From Kluyvera cryocrescens NBRC 102467 (lineage in GTDB: Bacteria; Pseudomonadota; Gammaproteobacteria; Enterobacterales; Enterobacteriaceae): a DNA stretch of 39,729 nucleotides. The position numbers and the translations under genes are program-made. Location of the stretch: the NCBI RefSeq assembly GCF_001571285.1, contig NZ_BCTM01000036.1, positions 1 to 39,729 of the forward strand. Direction: 5' to 3'. Positions 1-7,736 of this stretch are shown piece by piece (the stretch's first letter is position 1; each line of letters begins with the position of its first letter). The notes beneath the pieces were generated by a model. That model did not search any database, had not been told where the DNA came from, and saw only the letters and a program-made list of their open reading frames with translations.

Positions 1-200
1 CTTTACAGGGATGTTACCTCGCGCCCGACCCGAAAGCCGCAAGGCATAAGCTGAGGGCACCGCGAAGCGGCGATTCTGCCGCCAGAGCGCGGGGGTGCAG
101 GGGGCGGCGGCGATTGGCCGCCCCCTGCGTGCTCCTTGCGCCGTTCGGATTATAGGGCGCGAGATGAATAAGGAGCGCAACCGGCTGGGAGCTGAACGGA
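1..200 (+). repeat. dispersed structured repeat, copy 1 (right-hand part only)
   Basis: This stretch aligns without gaps to 25183-25382, with roughly 90% identity by eye over the first 190 bases, and then diverges. The left part of the element is cut off by the window start. It contains a strong hairpin, GCAGGGGGCGGC pairing with GCCGCCCCCTGC around a short loop (about 98-128). Open frames run through it on several frames, but none has codon bias or a convincing start, so I read it as non-coding. It lies in the same orientation as copies 2 and 3. I do not know an established name for the element. Confidence 0.85.
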
Positions 201-226
201 ATCTTTCACCATTCTCACCAGCATCA

Positions 227-280
227 GACAAAGACAAAGACAAAGACAAAGACAAAGACAAAGACAAAGACAAAGACAAA
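227..280. repeat. hexanucleotide microsatellite (GACAAA)9
   Basis: Nine perfect tandem units of GACAAA lie between dispersed-repeat copy 1 and the 3' end of mmuM, which reads leftward and stops at 302. On the mmuM strand the units read TTTGTC. The 22 bases from 281 to mmuM are ordinary. Perfect nine-unit hexamer tracts are uncommon in enterobacterial genomes and are expected to vary in copy number by slippage. Confidence 0.95.
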
Positions 281-301
281 TTTACCCAGCTTAACTTTTC
301 A

Positions 302-1234
302 TCAACAGTGCGCCTTAAGCGCCGCAATATCTTTCGGCGTCGTGCGACAGCAGCCGCCAATCAGCTTTGCCCCTGCCGCCAGCCACTGCGGCAGATAGCC
401 CTCCAGCGTGGCACAGGCCTCACCGTGGTGATGCCAGGTCTTGGTTACTGCATCGTAGTGCTCACCGGAATTCGGATAAACCACCAGCGGCAGCGGCGTC
501 TGGCTGTGCAGATAACTCAACGCGTCCACGGTATTTTCCAGCGCGATGCAGTTAATCCCTACCGCCAGAATCTGCGGATAGTCGGCAAGAAACGCCAGCA
601 CATCGCGCAGCGGCGTGCCGTCACTGAGGTGCTGCGAGTCGCGTAGGGTAAACGAGAACCACGCTTGCGCCACCGGATACTCGACCAGCAGCTGTGCCAA
701 CGCGCGAATTTCGTCGAACGACGGCAGCGTTTCGCAGGCCAGCAGATCGGCCCCCGCCTCCAGCAGCGCGTCAATACGCGGACGGTGGAAATCCTGGAAC
801 ACCTGCGCGCTGCGCTGATAATCACCGCGATATTCTGAACCGTCAGCCAGATAGGCGCCGTAAGGCCCTATCGAGCCGGCAATCAGTAGCCCTTTCGCCG
901 CCGGATTCTCTGCCCGATAAGCATCGCGAGCCTGGCGCGCCAGCTCTACGCTTCGGGCAATCAGCGCCCGCGACTGCGTCTCATCAAGCCCACGGGCAGC
1001 AAAACCCTCCGGCGTCGCCTGATAGCTGGCGGTAATCGCCACCTGGGCACCGGCGCGGAAGTAGTCCAGATGCACGTCGTAAATCAGCTGCGGATTTTCC
1101 ATCAGCACTTTCGCCGACCACAGGCTGTCCGCCAGGTCACAGCCCCGCGCCTCCAGCTCCGTCGCCATCGCCCCATCCAGCAGAACGAACGGGCTCTCAG
1201 CCAGGATGGCGGTTAAAGGATTATTCTGCGGCAT
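302..1234 (-). CDS. mmuM: homocysteine S-methyltransferase MmuM
   Basis: MmuM is a cytosolic zinc enzyme that moves a methyl group from S-methylmethionine (or S-adenosylmethionine) to homocysteine, giving methionine. At 310 residues it has the usual family length, and it begins with the family's N-terminal motif [14 protein letters not shown]. The zinc ligands are visible as Cys229 in GINC and Cys295-Cys296 in GGCCRTTP near the C-terminus. The start at 1234 has a good Shine-Dalgarno (AGGAG, 7 nt). It overlaps the end of mmuP by 14 nt, so the two genes are one operon with likely translational coupling. Family identity is close to E. coli MmuM as I remember that sequence. The gene is presumably MetJ-controlled through the operator upstream of mmuP. 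Confidence 0.96.
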   Translation of the reverse strand: MPQNNPLTAILAESPFVLLDGAMATELEARGCDLADSLWSAKVLMENPQLIYDVHLDYFRAGAQVAITASYQATPEGFAARGLDETQSRALIARSVELARQARDAYRAENPAAKGLLIAGSIGPYGAYLADGSEYRGDYQRSAQVFQDFHRPRIDALLEAGADLLACETLPSFDEIRALAQLLVEYPVAQAWFSFTLRDSQHLSDGTPLRDVLAFLADYPQILAVGINCIALENTVDALSYLHSQTPLPLVVYPNSGEHYDAVTKTWHHHGEACATLEGYLPQWLAAGAKLIGGCCRTTPKDIAALKAHC

Positions 1235-2636
1235 GCTGCGGCTCCTGTTGAGGTTGGCGTGAACGCGTTAAATAGTAGGCACCGTAGCACAGCGCCACAA
1301 ACGGCAGCCCGCACCATAGCGCAATCCGCTGCGAAGGGTCAAAGGCCAGCCCCACACAGGCGACCAGGCACAGAACAAACCCCAGCACCGGCACCAGCGG
1401 ATACCACGGCGCACGGTAGTGCAGTTCGCTCAGCGCTTTGCGCTGCTGAAGATGACGGCGGCGGAAGACGAAGTGCGAGGCGCAGATGCTTATCCACACC
1501 GCCACCACCGCGAAGCCGGAAATCGCCGACAGCGCGACAAACACCGTGTCCGGCGCAACGATGCTGGAGAACAGCGCCAGCAGGCCGCCAAGCATACTGA
1601 CCGACAGCGCCACCAGCGGCACGCCGTTTTTGTTGAGCTGCGAGAAGCAGCGCGGCAAGGTGCGTTCGTTGGAGAGCGACCACAGCATGCGCCCGGAGGC
1701 ATACAGCCCAGAGTTAGCCGCGGAGAGAATCGCCGTCAGGATCACAAAGTTAAAGATATCGGCCGCATACGGAATCCCGACTTTCTCAAACACCAGCACG
1801 AATGGGCTTTTCTCCACCCCTGCCTGCTGCATCGGGATTAGCGCCGCCAGCACAAACACGGTGCCGATAAAGAAAATAATCAACCGCGCGATGGTGGTAC
1901 GGATAGCCACTGGAATCACCTTGTGCGGGTTTTCCGTTTCACCGGCAGCAATGCCGATAAGCTCGGTGCCGGAGAAGGCAAAGTTTACCGCCACCATGGT
2001 CATCAGAATCGGCAGGCCGCCATGCGGGAACCAGCCTTCAGCGGTGATATTGCTGAGCCCCGGCGCCGGCGAACCATCCTGCATCGGGATAAAACCAAAG
2101 ATCGCCGCACCGCCAAGAATAATAAACGCAATGATGGTAATCACCTTCACCAGCGAGAACCAGAACTCCCCTTCGGCAAAGAAGCGGGTGGAGATAACGT
2201 TAAGGCCGAAAATCAGCACGCAAAACAGCAGACACCAAATCCACACCGGTACCTGAGGGAACCAGTACTGCATACAAAATCCGGCGGCGGTAAAGCTTGA
2301 GCCAAGCGCCACCGTCCAGGTCAGCCAGTAAAGCCAGGCCACGGTATAGCCGGTTGCCGGGCCGAGATAGCGCGCGGCGTAGACGTGGAAAGCGCCGGTT
2401 TCCGGCATCGCCACCGACAGCTCGCCAAGGCACTGCATCACCAGCCAAACCACCAGCGCGCCGATAAGATAGGCCAGCAGCGTGCCCGCCGCGCCTGTCG
2501 TCGAGATGATATAGCCGGTATTAAAAAACAGCCCTGTGCCAATAACGCCACCCAGCGACAGCATGATCAGGTGGCGAGTTTTCATGGTGCGCTTTAATTG
2601 CCCACCTTGTTGTTGTGTTGTGTCTGTGTTTTGCAT
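1221..2636 (-). CDS. mmuP: S-methylmethionine permease MmuP
   Basis: This is an inner-membrane amino acid-polyamine-organocation (APC) permease of 471 residues with about twelve hydrophobic segments. The N-terminal segment after a short charged tail carries the APC signature [15 protein letters not shown]. The partner gene mmuM directly downstream identifies the substrate as S-methylmethionine, so the pair lets the cell use plant-derived S-methylmethionine as a methionine source. It is the first gene of the leftward mmuPM operon. A promoter with 17-bp spacing and three tandem met boxes lie just upstream. Other APC permeases for proline or histidine look alike, but the context decides. Confidence 0.95.
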   Translation of the reverse strand: MQNTDTTQQQGGQLKRTMKTRHLIMLSLGGVIGTGLFFNTGYIISTTGAAGTLLAYLIGALVVWLVMQCLGELSVAMPETGAFHVYAARYLGPATGYTVAWLYWLTWTVALGSSFTAAGFCMQYWFPQVPVWIWCLLFCVLIFGLNVISTRFFAEGEFWFSLVKVITIIAFIILGGAAIFGFIPMQDGSPAPGLSNITAEGWFPHGGLPILMTMVAVNFAFSGTELIGIAAGETENPHKVIPVAIRTTIARLIIFFIGTVFVLAALIPMQQAGVEKSPFVLVFEKVGIPYAADIFNFVILTAILSAANSGLYASGRMLWSLSNERTLPRCFSQLNKNGVPLVALSVSMLGGLLALFSSIVAPDTVFVALSAISGFAVVAVWISICASHFVFRRRHLQQRKALSELHYRAPWYPLVPVLGFVLCLVACVGLAFDPSQRIALWCGLPFVALCYGAYYLTRSRQPQQEPQHAAE

Positions 2637-2647
2637 TATTACCTTCT

Positions 2648-2671
2648 AAACGTATAGACATCTAAACATCC
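2648..2671 (-). promoter_or_regulatory. MetJ operator (three tandem met boxes)
   Basis: Three adjacent 8-bp boxes, AAACGTAT, AGACATCT and AAACATCC, each match the met-box consensus AGACGTCT at several positions. They lie 12 bp upstream of the mmuP start and just downstream of the predicted transcription start. MetJ binds such tandem boxes cooperatively with S-adenosylmethionine as co-repressor, so mmuPM should be repressed when methionine is plentiful. Confidence 0.85.
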
Positions 2672-2684
2672 AAATAAGAAAGCA

Positions 2685-2713
2685 GTTATACAACGATCGT
2701 TAGCAATATGCAA
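2685..2713 (-). promoter_or_regulatory. predicted sigma-70 promoter of mmuPM
   Basis: Read on the minus strand, a -35 like TTGCAT (2713-2708) is separated by exactly 17 bp from a -10 TATAAC (2690-2685). The predicted start near 2678 places the met boxes in the first transcribed bases, a sensible arrangement for repression. Confidence 0.6.
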
Positions 2714-2751
2714 AACGGCAGCGGTACCAAAAATGGGGAATGGCAAAGCAA

Positions 2752-2785
2752 AACGGCCCTCAACCTGAATAGGCAGAGGGCCGTT
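2752..2785 (-). terminator. intrinsic terminator of roxA
   Basis: A 10-bp perfect stem (AACGGCCCTC with GAGGGCCGTT) and a 14-nt loop lie just past the roxA stop. On the minus strand the stem is followed by a T-rich run (TTTGCTTT). It separates roxA from the mmuP promoter. Confidence 0.75.
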
Positions 2786-2815
2786 GCGAGAAGTGACGTC
2801 TCAGTAAAGAACAGA

Positions 2816-3937
2816 CTACTCGTCGAAGAACCAGTACCCCTGGTTAATTAGCTCGGTCAGTTCGGCGATGAACGCCGGATTTTGCAGCGCCTCACCGAAA
2901 TGGGTTTTATCCAGCTCGGTATAGCGACACAGCGCATCGGCCGCCCGCGGCTCAACGCTTTCCAGACGTTCGCTGTTGATAAAGAAGCTGCCGCCCACGT
3001 TTAGCACGCGCAGGCCGTTGAGGCGACGCAGAATCTCACCGTCTTCCAGCGCCGCGGCCACCTCTTCGGGCTCAAACGGCGGCTCCGCAGGCGCAACATC
3101 CAGCTCATGGCGCGGGGTAGAAGCAAAGCTGCCGAACCATTGTTTGAAATCGTTAGGCTGACGGATCATATCGATCATCAGGGTGCGCAGGCGCTCCAGC
3201 TCATACTCTTCGACTTTTCCCGCGTGTTCACGACAGGTTAAATCCGGATCGGTGTAGTACTTCTCGCCGAGATCGTTTTCCAGCACGTAGTCAGCGAAGC
3301 TGCTGATCAGTTCGCGACCGTTCGGCCCACGGAAACCCACGGAGTAGTTGAGCGTCGCTTCATAGGTGAAACCGTCGTGCGGGAATCCTGGCGGAATATA
3401 CAAAATATCACCCGGCGCCATTTCCACGTCGATAATCGGCGTGAACGGCTCAACGTGCAGCAGCGCCGGATGCGGGCAGTGCTGTTTTAACGGCAGCGCA
3501 TCGCCCACGCGCCAGCGACGGCGCCCCATCCCCTGAATAATAAACACGTCGTACGGATCGATATGCGGGCCCACGCCGCCGCCCGGCACGGAGAAGGAGA
3601 TCATCAGATCGTCCAGGCGCCAATCCGGCAGAACGCGGAACGGGCGTACCAGCTCTGCGGAAGGCTCGTGCCAATGGTTCACCGCCTGCGCCAGCAGCGA
3701 CCAGTTGTTTTCGCCTAGGTGGTCAAAGCTTTCAAACGGCCCGTTGCTGGCGGACCAGACGCCATCGATATGGCTCACCAGGCGGCTGTCGACTTCCATC
3801 TCCATCGCCAGACCGGCCAGTTCATCCGGCGTAATCGGGTCGATAAAGTTCGGCAACGCGTTCTTTAATACCACCGGCTGCTTTTGCCAGTATTTTTCTA
3901 AAAATTCCGGCCAGTTAAGGTTCAGTTGATAAGCCAT
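2816..3937 (-). CDS. roxA: ribosomal protein uL16 arginine hydroxylase RoxA (YcfD family)
   Basis: This is a 2-oxoglutarate/Fe(II) JmjC-type oxygenase, 373 residues, the full family length. The metal-binding triad is in place: His125 and Asp127 (in GPHIDPYD) and His187 (in PPGFPHDG). These are the same positions I recall for E. coli YcfD, which hydroxylates an arginine of ribosomal protein L16. After the N-terminal cupin core come a dimerisation region and a C-terminal winged-helix part ending GYWFFDE. In E. coli the gene sits beside phoPQ; here it stands alone between mmuPM and an MFS exporter. The cupin core is close to the E. coli protein, while the C-terminal third is clearly more divergent. 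It may be the relocated orthologue or a paralogue. Confidence 0.85.
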   Translation of the reverse strand: MAYQLNLNWPEFLEKYWQKQPVVLKNALPNFIDPITPDELAGLAMEMEVDSRLVSHIDGVWSASNGPFESFDHLGENNWSLLAQAVNHWHEPSAELVRPFRVLPDWRLDDLMISFSVPGGGVGPHIDPYDVFIIQGMGRRRWRVGDALPLKQHCPHPALLHVEPFTPIIDVEMAPGDILYIPPGFPHDGFTYEATLNYSVGFRGPNGRELISSFADYVLENDLGEKYYTDPDLTCREHAGKVEEYELERLRTLMIDMIRQPNDFKQWFGSFASTPRHELDVAPAEPPFEPEEVAAALEDGEILRRLNGLRVLNVGGSFFINSERLESVEPRAADALCRYTELDKTHFGEALQNPAFIAELTELINQGYWFFDE

Positions 3938-4043
3938 GATTCATACCGTGAGTGGAGAAGTAGGCTTGATTATAAAGAGGGCTCCCAGCACCGCGCCTTG
4001 TGATGAATCAATTGCCGATGCGGACTTATGAATCGCATTCATA

Positions 4044-4072
4044 GCGGCATCCGGTTTTGCCGGATTATTCGC
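4044..4072. repeat. REP-like palindromic pair in the roxA-MFS gap
   Basis: The 187-bp gap between the divergent roxA and MFS genes carries a small hairpin (ATGAAT with ATTCAT, about 4028-4042). It is followed by a second with stem ATCCGG/CCGGAT around TTTTG. The GCGGCATCCGG core resembles enterobacterial REP units. I see no clear promoter motif for either gene here. Confidence 0.35.
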
Positions 4073-4124
4073 GCCAAATAATCAGGCTATCCTATAGGTC
4101 ATCAACACTGCCCGACGGAAAACT

Positions 4125-5333
4125 ATGATTCACTCATCGGCGCGCGCGACGCCCGCCCACGGCAATCCTCACGGTTTGCTTTTTGTCGTCATACTCAGCG
4201 CCTTAATGGCCTTCACTTCACTCTCAACCGACATTTATCTTCCCGCCATGCCCGCCATGGCACGCGATCTCAACGGCAACGTCGAGCTCACTATCACCGG
4301 TTTCTTAATCGGTTTTTGCATCGCACAGCTGATCTGGGGGCCGCTCAGCGATCGCTTAGGCCGCCGTCTGCCGCTGTTTATCGGTATTGGCCTGTTTATT
4401 ATCGGCTCGGTCGGCTGCGCGCTGTCTACCAGCATCAGTCAGATTGTGTTCTGGCGCGTGTTTCAGGCGCTGGGCGCCTGCACCGGCCCCATGCTGGCAC
4501 GAGCGATGATCCGCGATCTGTTCAGCCGCACTCGCGCCGCGCAGATGCTTTCTACGCTGATATTGATGATGGCCATCGCCCCGATTGCTGGGCCGCTGAT
4601 CGGCGGTCAGATGATCCTTTTTGCCAGTTGGCATCTGATTTTCTGGCTACTGGCGCTTATCGGGATCGTCATGTTTATTATGCTGTTTTGGCTACCAGAA
4701 ACCCTGCCGCTCGATAAGCGCGAGAAAGCCTCGCTGGGCGGTGTTTTCAGAAACTACGGCCTGCTGCTGACCAACGTGGCGTTTATGCGCTATACGCTAT
4801 GTCTGACCTTCTACTACGTGGCGATCTACGCTTTTATTACCGGTTCGCCGTTTGTCTATATCCGCTATTTTGGCGTTGAAGCGCAGCACTACGGCTGGCT
4901 GTTTGCCCTTAACATCGTGGGCGTGATGGTGATGAGCGTGGTCAATCGCCGCATCGTGCAGCGCTACGCGTTGGAGACGTTATTGAAAGTGGCGACCAGC
5001 GTGGCGGGAGTGGCCGCACTGGTGCTGGCGGCCGGGGCATGGTTCCAGGTCGGCGGGCTGATTCTGATCGTTGCCGCTATCTTTATTCTGTTCTCGATGA
5101 ACGGCATCATTGCGGCAACCTCCACGGCCGCGGCGCTGGATGCCGCTCCCAACGTCGCGGGCTCAGCTTCAGCGCTGATTGGCGCATTGCAGTATGGCAG
5201 CGGGATTATCTCCTCGCTCATGCTGGCAATGCTCAGCGACGGCACGCCGTGGACAATGGCGTGGGTGATAGCGCTATTTACCTGCGCCAGCACCGCCATT
5301 GCCCTGACGGCGCGTCCTAAGGTCGCAGCGTAA
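4125..5333 (+). CDS. Bcr/CflA-type MFS efflux transporter
   Basis: This is an inner-membrane drug:H+ antiporter-like protein, 402 residues with twelve predicted membrane segments. Visible family marks are the first-helix motif STDIYLPAMP, the loop 2-3 motif A (GPLSDRLGRR, about residues 71-80), and the segment-5 motif APIAGPLIGG typical of 12-TM drug exporters. Relatives export bicyclomycin, sulfonamides, purines or other small molecules, and the sequence does not tell which. It is a single gene, divergent from roxA. Its stop codon (5331-5333) directly abuts the stop codon of the convergent diguanylate cyclase gene (5334), leaving no room for a separate terminator between them. Confidence 0.85.
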   Translation: MIHSSARATPAHGNPHGLLFVVILSALMAFTSLSTDIYLPAMPAMARDLNGNVELTITGFLIGFCIAQLIWGPLSDRLGRRLPLFIGIGLFIIGSVGCALSTSISQIVFWRVFQALGACTGPMLARAMIRDLFSRTRAAQMLSTLILMMAIAPIAGPLIGGQMILFASWHLIFWLLALIGIVMFIMLFWLPETLPLDKREKASLGGVFRNYGLLLTNVAFMRYTLCLTFYYVAIYAFITGSPFVYIRYFGVEAQHYGWLFALNIVGVMVMSVVNRRIVQRYALETLLKVATSVAGVAALVLAAGAWFQVGGLILIVAAIFILFSMNGIIAATSTAAALDAAPNVAGSASALIGALQYGSGIISSLMLAMLSDGTPWTMAWVIALFTCASTAIALTARPKVAA

Positions 5334-6632
5334 TTACGCCACCTCTACCCGGTTGCGTCCCCGCTGTTTTGCCTGATACAGCGCCGTATCGCTGCTACTG
5401 ATAAGCTCAGCACCGATATCGGCGTGACTCTGAATACTGCACACAAACTTCGGCGAGTCCCAGGTCATAACGCCAAGGCTGATGGTGAGGATACCGCTAA
5501 TCAGGCTGGTTTTATGCTCAATTTCCAGCGCCATGACCCGCTCACGCAGGCGTTCAGCCACCGTGCGTGCGCCTTTGGCGTCGGTATCCGGCAGCATAAT
5601 TAAAAACTCTTCTCCGCCGTAGCGGCTGACGCAATCGCCCGGCCGCAGCGCCCCCACCAGCGCCTCCGCGACCGCACGCAGCACACGGTCACCCGCCTGA
5701 TGGCCGTAGGTGTCGTTATAGTGTTTGAAGAAATCAATATCCGCCATACACAGCGACAGTGAAGTGCCTTCGCGCTGCGCACAGCTAATTTCGTAGCTCA
5801 GACGATCGTCCATATAGCGCCGGTTAAACAGACCGGTGAGATGATCGCGCTCGGCGTATTGCAACAAAACCTGATTGGCGCTGGCGAGCTGTTGCTCCGC
5901 CAGTTTACGATCGGTAATGTCCATCCACGCAGCCGAGATCCCCGCCGCGTTCCCACCCGCGTCGTACACCGGCAGCGGCTTGATGTAAAAATAACGGCCG
6001 TAATAAAACACCTCTTTGCTGGTCAGCTCTTCACCGCTGTCAATGCGAATAAAATCCTGCTGAAACAGTAAATGCCATTCCGGCATGATCGCTTTGAGGT
6101 ATTTTCCCACCAGCGTCTCTTCTGATTCGCCGACAAGCTGTCCCATCGCTTTATTCGCTTTGGTCAGTTGGCCGCTGCGGTTGATCACGCACAGTGCCAA
6201 TGGCGTGTTCTGGTAAATAGACTCAAGCTGCAGCACCCGCTCGCTCAGCTGCGTGATGTCACGGTCGATACCGCGATAGCCACAAAGCACGCCGTTATCA
6301 TCAAACAGCGGGATACCGCTGGTTTCAATCACCACCACGCCGCCGTCGGCGCGCTGGTTGCGGTTAATCATGCCGGAGAAAGGTTGCTGCGTAGCCAGAA
6401 CCTCACTAAAGACGTTCTTTAGGCGCTCAGCTTCATCCGGTGCCATAAAATCAAAGGGTGTGCGGCCTAATACTTCTTCCGGCGTATAGCCAAGCTGGTT
6501 TTTAACCACGTCGGATACCCAGACGTAGCGGCCTGCCGCGTCCACTTCCCACACCCAGTCGGTGTTGTGGTGTAAAAGTTCCGCCAGCCTCTGTGAATCG
6601 CCTCTATTCCCTTGCGCGAGCTGCTTATCCAT
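5334..6632 (-). CDS. PAS-PAS-GGDEF diguanylate cyclase
   Basis: The product probably makes cyclic di-GMP from two GTP. I chose the ATG at 6632 (432 aa) over the longer frame because GAGGA lies about 10 nt upstream; the longer start at 6689 has no such site. Domains: PAS 1 about 15-130, PAS 2 about 135-245, GGDEF about 260-432. The active-site motif is GGEEF (residues 339-343). An RxxD inhibitory site (RPGD, 330-333) stands five residues before it, so product inhibition is expected. There is no EAL domain, transmembrane segment or signal peptide, so it is a cytosolic sensor with an unknown PAS ligand. The C-terminal part carries an uncommon small insertion (CSIQSHADIG) before the last helix. 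Confidence 0.9.
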   Translation of the reverse strand: MDKQLAQGNRGDSQRLAELLHHNTDWVWEVDAAGRYVWVSDVVKNQLGYTPEEVLGRTPFDFMAPDEAERLKNVFSEVLATQQPFSGMINRNQRADGGVVVIETSGIPLFDDNGVLCGYRGIDRDITQLSERVLQLESIYQNTPLALCVINRSGQLTKANKAMGQLVGESEETLVGKYLKAIMPEWHLLFQQDFIRIDSGEELTSKEVFYYGRYFYIKPLPVYDAGGNAAGISAAWMDITDRKLAEQQLASANQVLLQYAERDHLTGLFNRRYMDDRLSYEISCAQREGTSLSLCMADIDFFKHYNDTYGHQAGDRVLRAVAEALVGALRPGDCVSRYGGEEFLIMLPDTDAKGARTVAERLRERVMALEIEHKTSLISGILTISLGVMTWDSPKFVCSIQSHADIGAELISSSDTALYQAKQRGRNRVEVA

Positions 6633-6730
6633 TGCTGTTCGTCCTCTTCCATTTGCTGACTGGTGGTCAATAAACAACCAATAGGTCAACCGGAGTTGAA
6701 TGACCTGTTATTTAGTGACCACAAGTACTT

Positions 6731-6764
6731 TAACAATTTGTGCTGCCAGGATACTTTATAACAA
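6731..6764 (+). promoter_or_regulatory. possible promoter of the zinc-ribbon gene
   Basis: TTAACA and TACTTT/TATAAC lie about 16-18 bp apart in the 144-bp AT-rich gap between the diguanylate cyclase start and the small zinc-ribbon gene. The match is moderate. It would give a very short leader before the AGGAGG at 6770-6775. Confidence 0.3.
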
Positions 6765-6782
6765 AATATAGGAGGCATGCCT

Positions 6783-6998
6783 GTGATTTCAATTAAATAT
6801 TTATGCCCTGGATGCAACGGAATTACCGAAATATCCAATATTGAGAATATTAAAAATTCACAGGAAGCATATCCTCTGGCATGTCAGGCCTGTGGCACGG
6901 CCTTTAGCAAGGCGGCGTTGGTTAAATTTGCCAAAAGCAAAGCCGAAGAGATGATTATTGAAGCACTTGCGACACTGCCTAAAAAACCGAATAAATAA
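6783..6998 (+). CDS. small zinc-ribbon protein, function unknown
   Basis: A 71-residue cytosolic protein with two CxxC pairs (CPGC near the N-terminus, CQAC about 25 residues later) likely to bind one zinc ion, then a basic, helical C-terminal tail ending KKPNK. I chose the GTG at 6783, not the in-frame ATG at 6777. The perfect AGGAGG at 6770-6775 is 7 nt from the GTG but only 1 nt from the ATG. The gene is AT-richer than its neighbours. It resembles small putative zinc-binding proteins annotated in many enterobacteria, whose role is unknown; I cannot assign one here. It is divergent from the diguanylate cyclase and convergent with hpaC. Confidence 0.7.
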   Translation: MISIKYLCPGCNGITEISNIENIKNSQEAYPLACQACGTAFSKAALVKFAKSKAEEMIIEALATLPKKPNK

Positions 6999-7144
6999 AT
7001 AAACCAACCCTCTATTAAAATAATCGCTACGGAATCATAAATATTATTTTGTCACTCTCAGAGATGATCTCATCATCTTTTATCAGTAGATCTCATCCTG
7101 CCGGCCAGCAGCAATTAACGCGTTGGATTCAGGCACAATAGTGC

Positions 7145-7178
7145 AAAAAAAGGGGCGGCCAATTTGACCACCCGTGGG
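7145..7178 (-). terminator. intrinsic terminator of the hpa operon
   Basis: On the minus strand an 8-bp stem (GGGTGGTC pairing with GGCCGCCC, two G-U pairs) around AAATT is followed by CTTTTTTT. It lies 24-57 bp past the hpaC stop. The rest of the 203-bp gap to the zinc-ribbon gene shows no gene. Confidence 0.8.
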
Positions 7179-7201
7179 ATATTTTTCCGCCCGCCGAACG
7201 C

Positions 7202-7717
7202 TTACGCTAACGCTTCGGCCTCTAGCATAACCGGGTGAAAGCGGCGCTTAAAATAGATAAGCCCATGCCCCTCTTCTTCCCCCAGCGCGATATTCTGGAT
7301 CTCCACCAGATAGACCAAATGGCTGCCAATGGTCTGCACCTGGCGAATTTCACCTTCAAGGCTTGCCAGCGCGCCGTGCAGCACCGGCTGGGCTAATGCC
7401 CCGCGCTGCCAGCCGCTGAGGCTAAAGCGCTCGTCCATCGCCATGCCGGTCATTCCGGCGAAATGGCGCGCCATGATCTCCTGATCGTGGTTGAGCACGT
7501 TAATGCACAGCTTGCCGTTGCCCTGGAAGACGGGGTTCATGGCGCTGTTGGCATTGATACAGACCATCACCGACGGCGGTGAATCAGTGACTGAGCACAC
7601 GGCGGTGGCGGTGATCCCGCAGCGGCCGGCTTCACCCTCGGTGGTAACGACGTTAACCGCGGCCGACAGGCTGGCCATCGCATCGCGAAAACGCAGGCGT
7701 TGTTCATCTAATTGCAT
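7202..7717 (-). CDS. hpaC: 4-hydroxyphenylacetate 3-monooxygenase, flavin reductase component HpaC
   Basis: HpaC is an NADH:flavin oxidoreductase of the short-chain flavin reductase family, 171 residues against about 170 in E. coli. It supplies free FADH2 to the oxygenase HpaB. The typical features are visible: the N-terminal helix FRDAMASLSAAVNVVTTEG, the central flavin-contacting stretch SPPSVMVCINANS, and the histidine-rich end GLIYFKRRFHPV. It is the last gene of the leftward hpa operon, 19 bp after hpaB, so the two oxygenase components are expressed together. A strong intrinsic terminator follows. Confidence 0.97.
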   Translation of the reverse strand: MQLDEQRLRFRDAMASLSAAVNVVTTEGEAGRCGITATAVCSVTDSPPSVMVCINANSAMNPVFQGNGKLCINVLNHDQEIMARHFAGMTGMAMDERFSLSGWQRGALAQPVLHGALASLEGEIRQVQTIGSHLVYLVEIQNIALGEEEGHGLIYFKRRFHPVMLEAEALA

Positions 7718-7736
7718 TGTGACCTCCCGCTGCGAA

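Noticed and set aside
95-646. Open frame with a (Lys-Asp)n run across the hexamer tract
   Set aside because: It crosses the non-coding repeat, the microsatellite and the antisense strand of mmuM; the Lys-Asp run is only the translated GACAAA array.
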